From Paracoccus sp. TOH (lineage in GTDB: Bacteria; Pseudomonadota; Alphaproteobacteria; Rhodobacterales; Rhodobacteraceae): a DNA stretch of 64,000 bases. Shown here piece after piece: positions 62,604-64,000 of this stretch (positions within the stretch are counted from its first letter, which is position 1; the number at the start of each line of letters is the position of its first letter). The stretch is from NCBI RefSeq assembly GCF_030388245.1, contig NZ_CP098360.1, positions 1,634,501 through 1,698,500 of the forward strand, given 5' to 3'. Below the pieces are notes generated by a model. It was not told where the DNA came from and made no database searches. It saw nothing but the letters and a program-made list of their open reading frames with translations. The position numbers and the translations under genes were made by a program.

Positions 62604-64000
62604 CAGGCGAAGATCCCGTGCAGGAACCAGCGCGGCGTGCCGCCGCGGCCGTCATGGACCAGCCCCTCGCGATAGATCCACAGCCGCAGGCCGTTGTCGT
62701 CCTCGATGCGGAAATAGTCGCGCAGCCGGGTGCCGGGGCGGTCGTGCCACCATTCCGGGGCGATGCGCTCGGGCCCGGCATGGCGGGCGATGCGCAGGGT
62801 CTGGCGGCGCCAGAGGAACTGCGCCGGCGGCCCCTCGGGGATGGCGTACAGGACGCGGATCTCCTCGGGCGGGGTCAGCAGGCGGATCGGCCGCTCGGGG
62901 CGGGCGGGTGGGACGGGGATGGTGGCCAGCGGCGGGCCGGGCGTCTGGGCGCGTTCGGGGACATGGCTTTCGCGCGGCAGCGGGCGGCTGATCGCCGCCG
63001 TGCCGAAGCGCGCCGCCAGCCGGTCCACCAGCCGCGCCAGCGCCAGCCCCTGGGGTGCGGCGCCGTCCAGGCCGGGCTGGGCCTGGGCCAGCGGCTCGAC
63101 GGCCTCGGCGGCCAGGCGGATCAGGTCGAAGCCATAGCCGGGGTCCAGCCGCTCCAGCCGGCCGTCGAACAGGCGCAGCAGATGGCCGGGTTCGCGCGTG
63201 GGCGCCGCCATGGCGACGCGGATGTCGCGCCGTTCGCCATCGACGCGAAACACCGACAGGCAGAGCCGCCGGCAGCCGCGATCCGCCGCCGCCATCTGCG
63301 CGCAAAGCGTCTCCAGCAGCCCGGGCAGCCAGTCCGAGGGGTCCATCACCGGCTCGGCCAGCCGGGCCTCGGCGGCGAATGCCGGTGCGGGCTCGGGCGC
63401 GTCCAGCGGCTCGGCCGCGCGCCCCAGCGCCTGGTCGAGGCGGATCAGCGGATTGTCCTGCGCCGCGGCGCGGGCAAAGCGGCGCATCAGCGACAGCCGC
63501 GGAAGCGCCGCCAGATCGCCAATGGTCTTGAGCCCCAGCCGGCGCAGCAGCAGCAGGGTTTCACCCGAAAGCCGCAGCCCGGCGACCGGCAGCGGCGCCA
63601 AGGCCGGCAGCGGATCGGTGCAGAGCGCCCGCTCGGGCCCGAAGCGGGCCAGCGCCCAGGCCGCGCCGCGCGTCGGCGCCAGCGCCGGCCGCGCGGTCAG
63701 CCCGGCGCGGGCGAAACCGGCCTGGATCCCGGCCAGCAGCGCCGCCTCGCCGCCGAACAGATGCGCGGCGCCGGTGGTGTCGAGGATGAGGCCGTCATCG
63801 CCGTCCGGCGTGCTGAAGGGCCCCCAGCGCCGCGCCCAGAAGGCCAGCCGCGCCAGCCTTGCCGCATCGCGGTCGGGTTCGGCCGGCTCGATGCGCAGGG
63901 CCGGGCAGATGGCGCGGCTGTCCACGGCGCGGGCGCCGATGCGGGCGCCGGCCCGTTCGGCGGCGCGGTTCGCGGCATGGATGACGGGCCCGTGCGGACC
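62603..64000 (-). CDS. imuB: ImuB, Y-family polymerase-like protein (5' end beyond the window)
   Basis: The frame is open from the right edge to the stop at 62603, giving 465 residues without the start. GPHGPVIHAANRAAERAGAR at the edge and FSTPDGDDGLILDTTGAAHL with LFGGEAALLAG are ImuB features; the palm lacks the usual catalytic acid pair, in line with a non-catalytic scaffold. The tail contains PPAQFLWRRQTLRIARHAGP and WHDRPGTRLRDYFRIED, typical of ImuB. It recruits DnaE2 to the beta clamp. imuA is expected beyond the edge. Confidence 0.9.
   Translation of the reverse strand, partial: GPHGPVIHAANRAAERAGARIGARAVDSRAICPALRIEPAEPDRDAARLARLAFWARRWGPFSTPDGDDGLILDTTGAAHLFGGEAALLAGIQAGFARAGLTARPALAPTRGAAWALARFGPERALCTDPLPALAPLPVAGLRLSGETLLLLRRLGLKTIGDLAALPRLSLMRRFARAAAQDNPLIRLDQALGRAAEPLDAPEPAPAFAAEARLAEPVMDPSDWLPGLLETLCAQMAAADRGCRRLCLSVFRVDGERRDIRVAMAAPTREPGHLLRLFDGRLERLDPGYGFDLIRLAAEAVEPLAQAQPGLDGAAPQGLALARLVDRLAARFGTAAISRPLPRESHVPERAQTPGPPLATIPVPPARPERPIRLLTPPEEIRVLYAIPEGPPAQFLWRRQTLRIARHAGPERIAPEWWHDRPGTRLRDYFRIEDDNGLRLWIYREGLVHDGRGGTPRWFLHGIFA

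Noticed and set aside
59154..62675. Long plus-strand open frame opposite dnaE2 (over 1100 codons).
   Set aside because: Same reason: an antisense shadow of a well-supported polymerase gene.

Overview
The window looks like ordinary chromosome from a high-GC alphaproteobacterium of the Rhodobacteraceae, most likely the genus Paracoccus. The aa3 cytochrome oxidase subunit II (30762..31658) closely matches my memory of the Paracoccus denitrificans CtaC precursor. Other markers agree: a circularly permuted two-piece tmRNA, ChpT, an LpxI-type lipid A gene, ornithine-lipid genes, an ImuB/DnaE2 mutagenesis cassette and FolE2. I see no prophage, insertion sequence, CRISPR array, rRNA or tRNA.

Layout. 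1-1.8 kb: the end of a PaiB-like gene, then a DUF1285 gene and a hydroxypyruvate isomerase-like gene on the minus strand. 1.8-8.5 kb: five overlapping genes (MoxR ATPase, DUF58, BatA-like protein, DUF4159 protein, vWA/amidotransferase-like membrane protein), an envelope-associated chaperone-type system of unknown target. 8.6-12 kb: lipid A genes fabZ-lpxA-lpxI-lpxB, with a perfect 22-bp inverted repeat before lpxB. 12-19 kb: RidA, a TSUP permease, a 25-residue membrane peptide, an Asp-rich secreted protein, ornithine-lipid genes olsBA, a solo DUF3553 protein, chpT, an alpha/beta hydrolase gene broken by one in-frame stop, proA and the tmRNA gene. 19.2-25.2 kb: a Pho regulon operon pstSCAB-phoU-phoB behind a Pho-box-like site, with an attenuator after pstS. 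25.4-30.6 kb: a long Pro/Gln/Glu-rich OmpA protein, dprA and tldD, all minus strand.

30.7-39.7 kb: the cta operon (ctaC, ctaB, a small membrane protein, ctaG, ctaE), a terminator-like hairpin, then surf1-thrC-M16 peptidase-GNAT-FAD dehydrogenase, tightly packed. 39.6-46.6 kb: a LysR gene divergent from doxX, an acetyl-CoA hydrolase/CoA-transferase, metNIQ, tpiA and an ErpA/IscA-type carrier. 46.7-59.1 kb: rpsD with a strong promoter, a cysteine-containing secreted protein, acnA, a DUF1223 protein, a YciB-like protein, metZ, folE2, a UvrD-type helicase, rnpB and rpmG. 59.4-64 kb: dnaE2 and the 3' part of imuB.

The main theme is housekeeping: envelope building, phosphate response, respiratory oxidase assembly, methionine supply and DNA repair. 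The least explained items are a dispersed repeat family (core GGGGTATTTGGAAAACGGTG) at five intergenic loci, two identical terminators in opposite orientation flanking one small gene, the interrupted hydrolase, several tiny or low-complexity genes, and the MoxR cluster. I did not find a clear new defence or biosynthetic system. All homology statements rest on recognition of motifs by eye, not on database searches.
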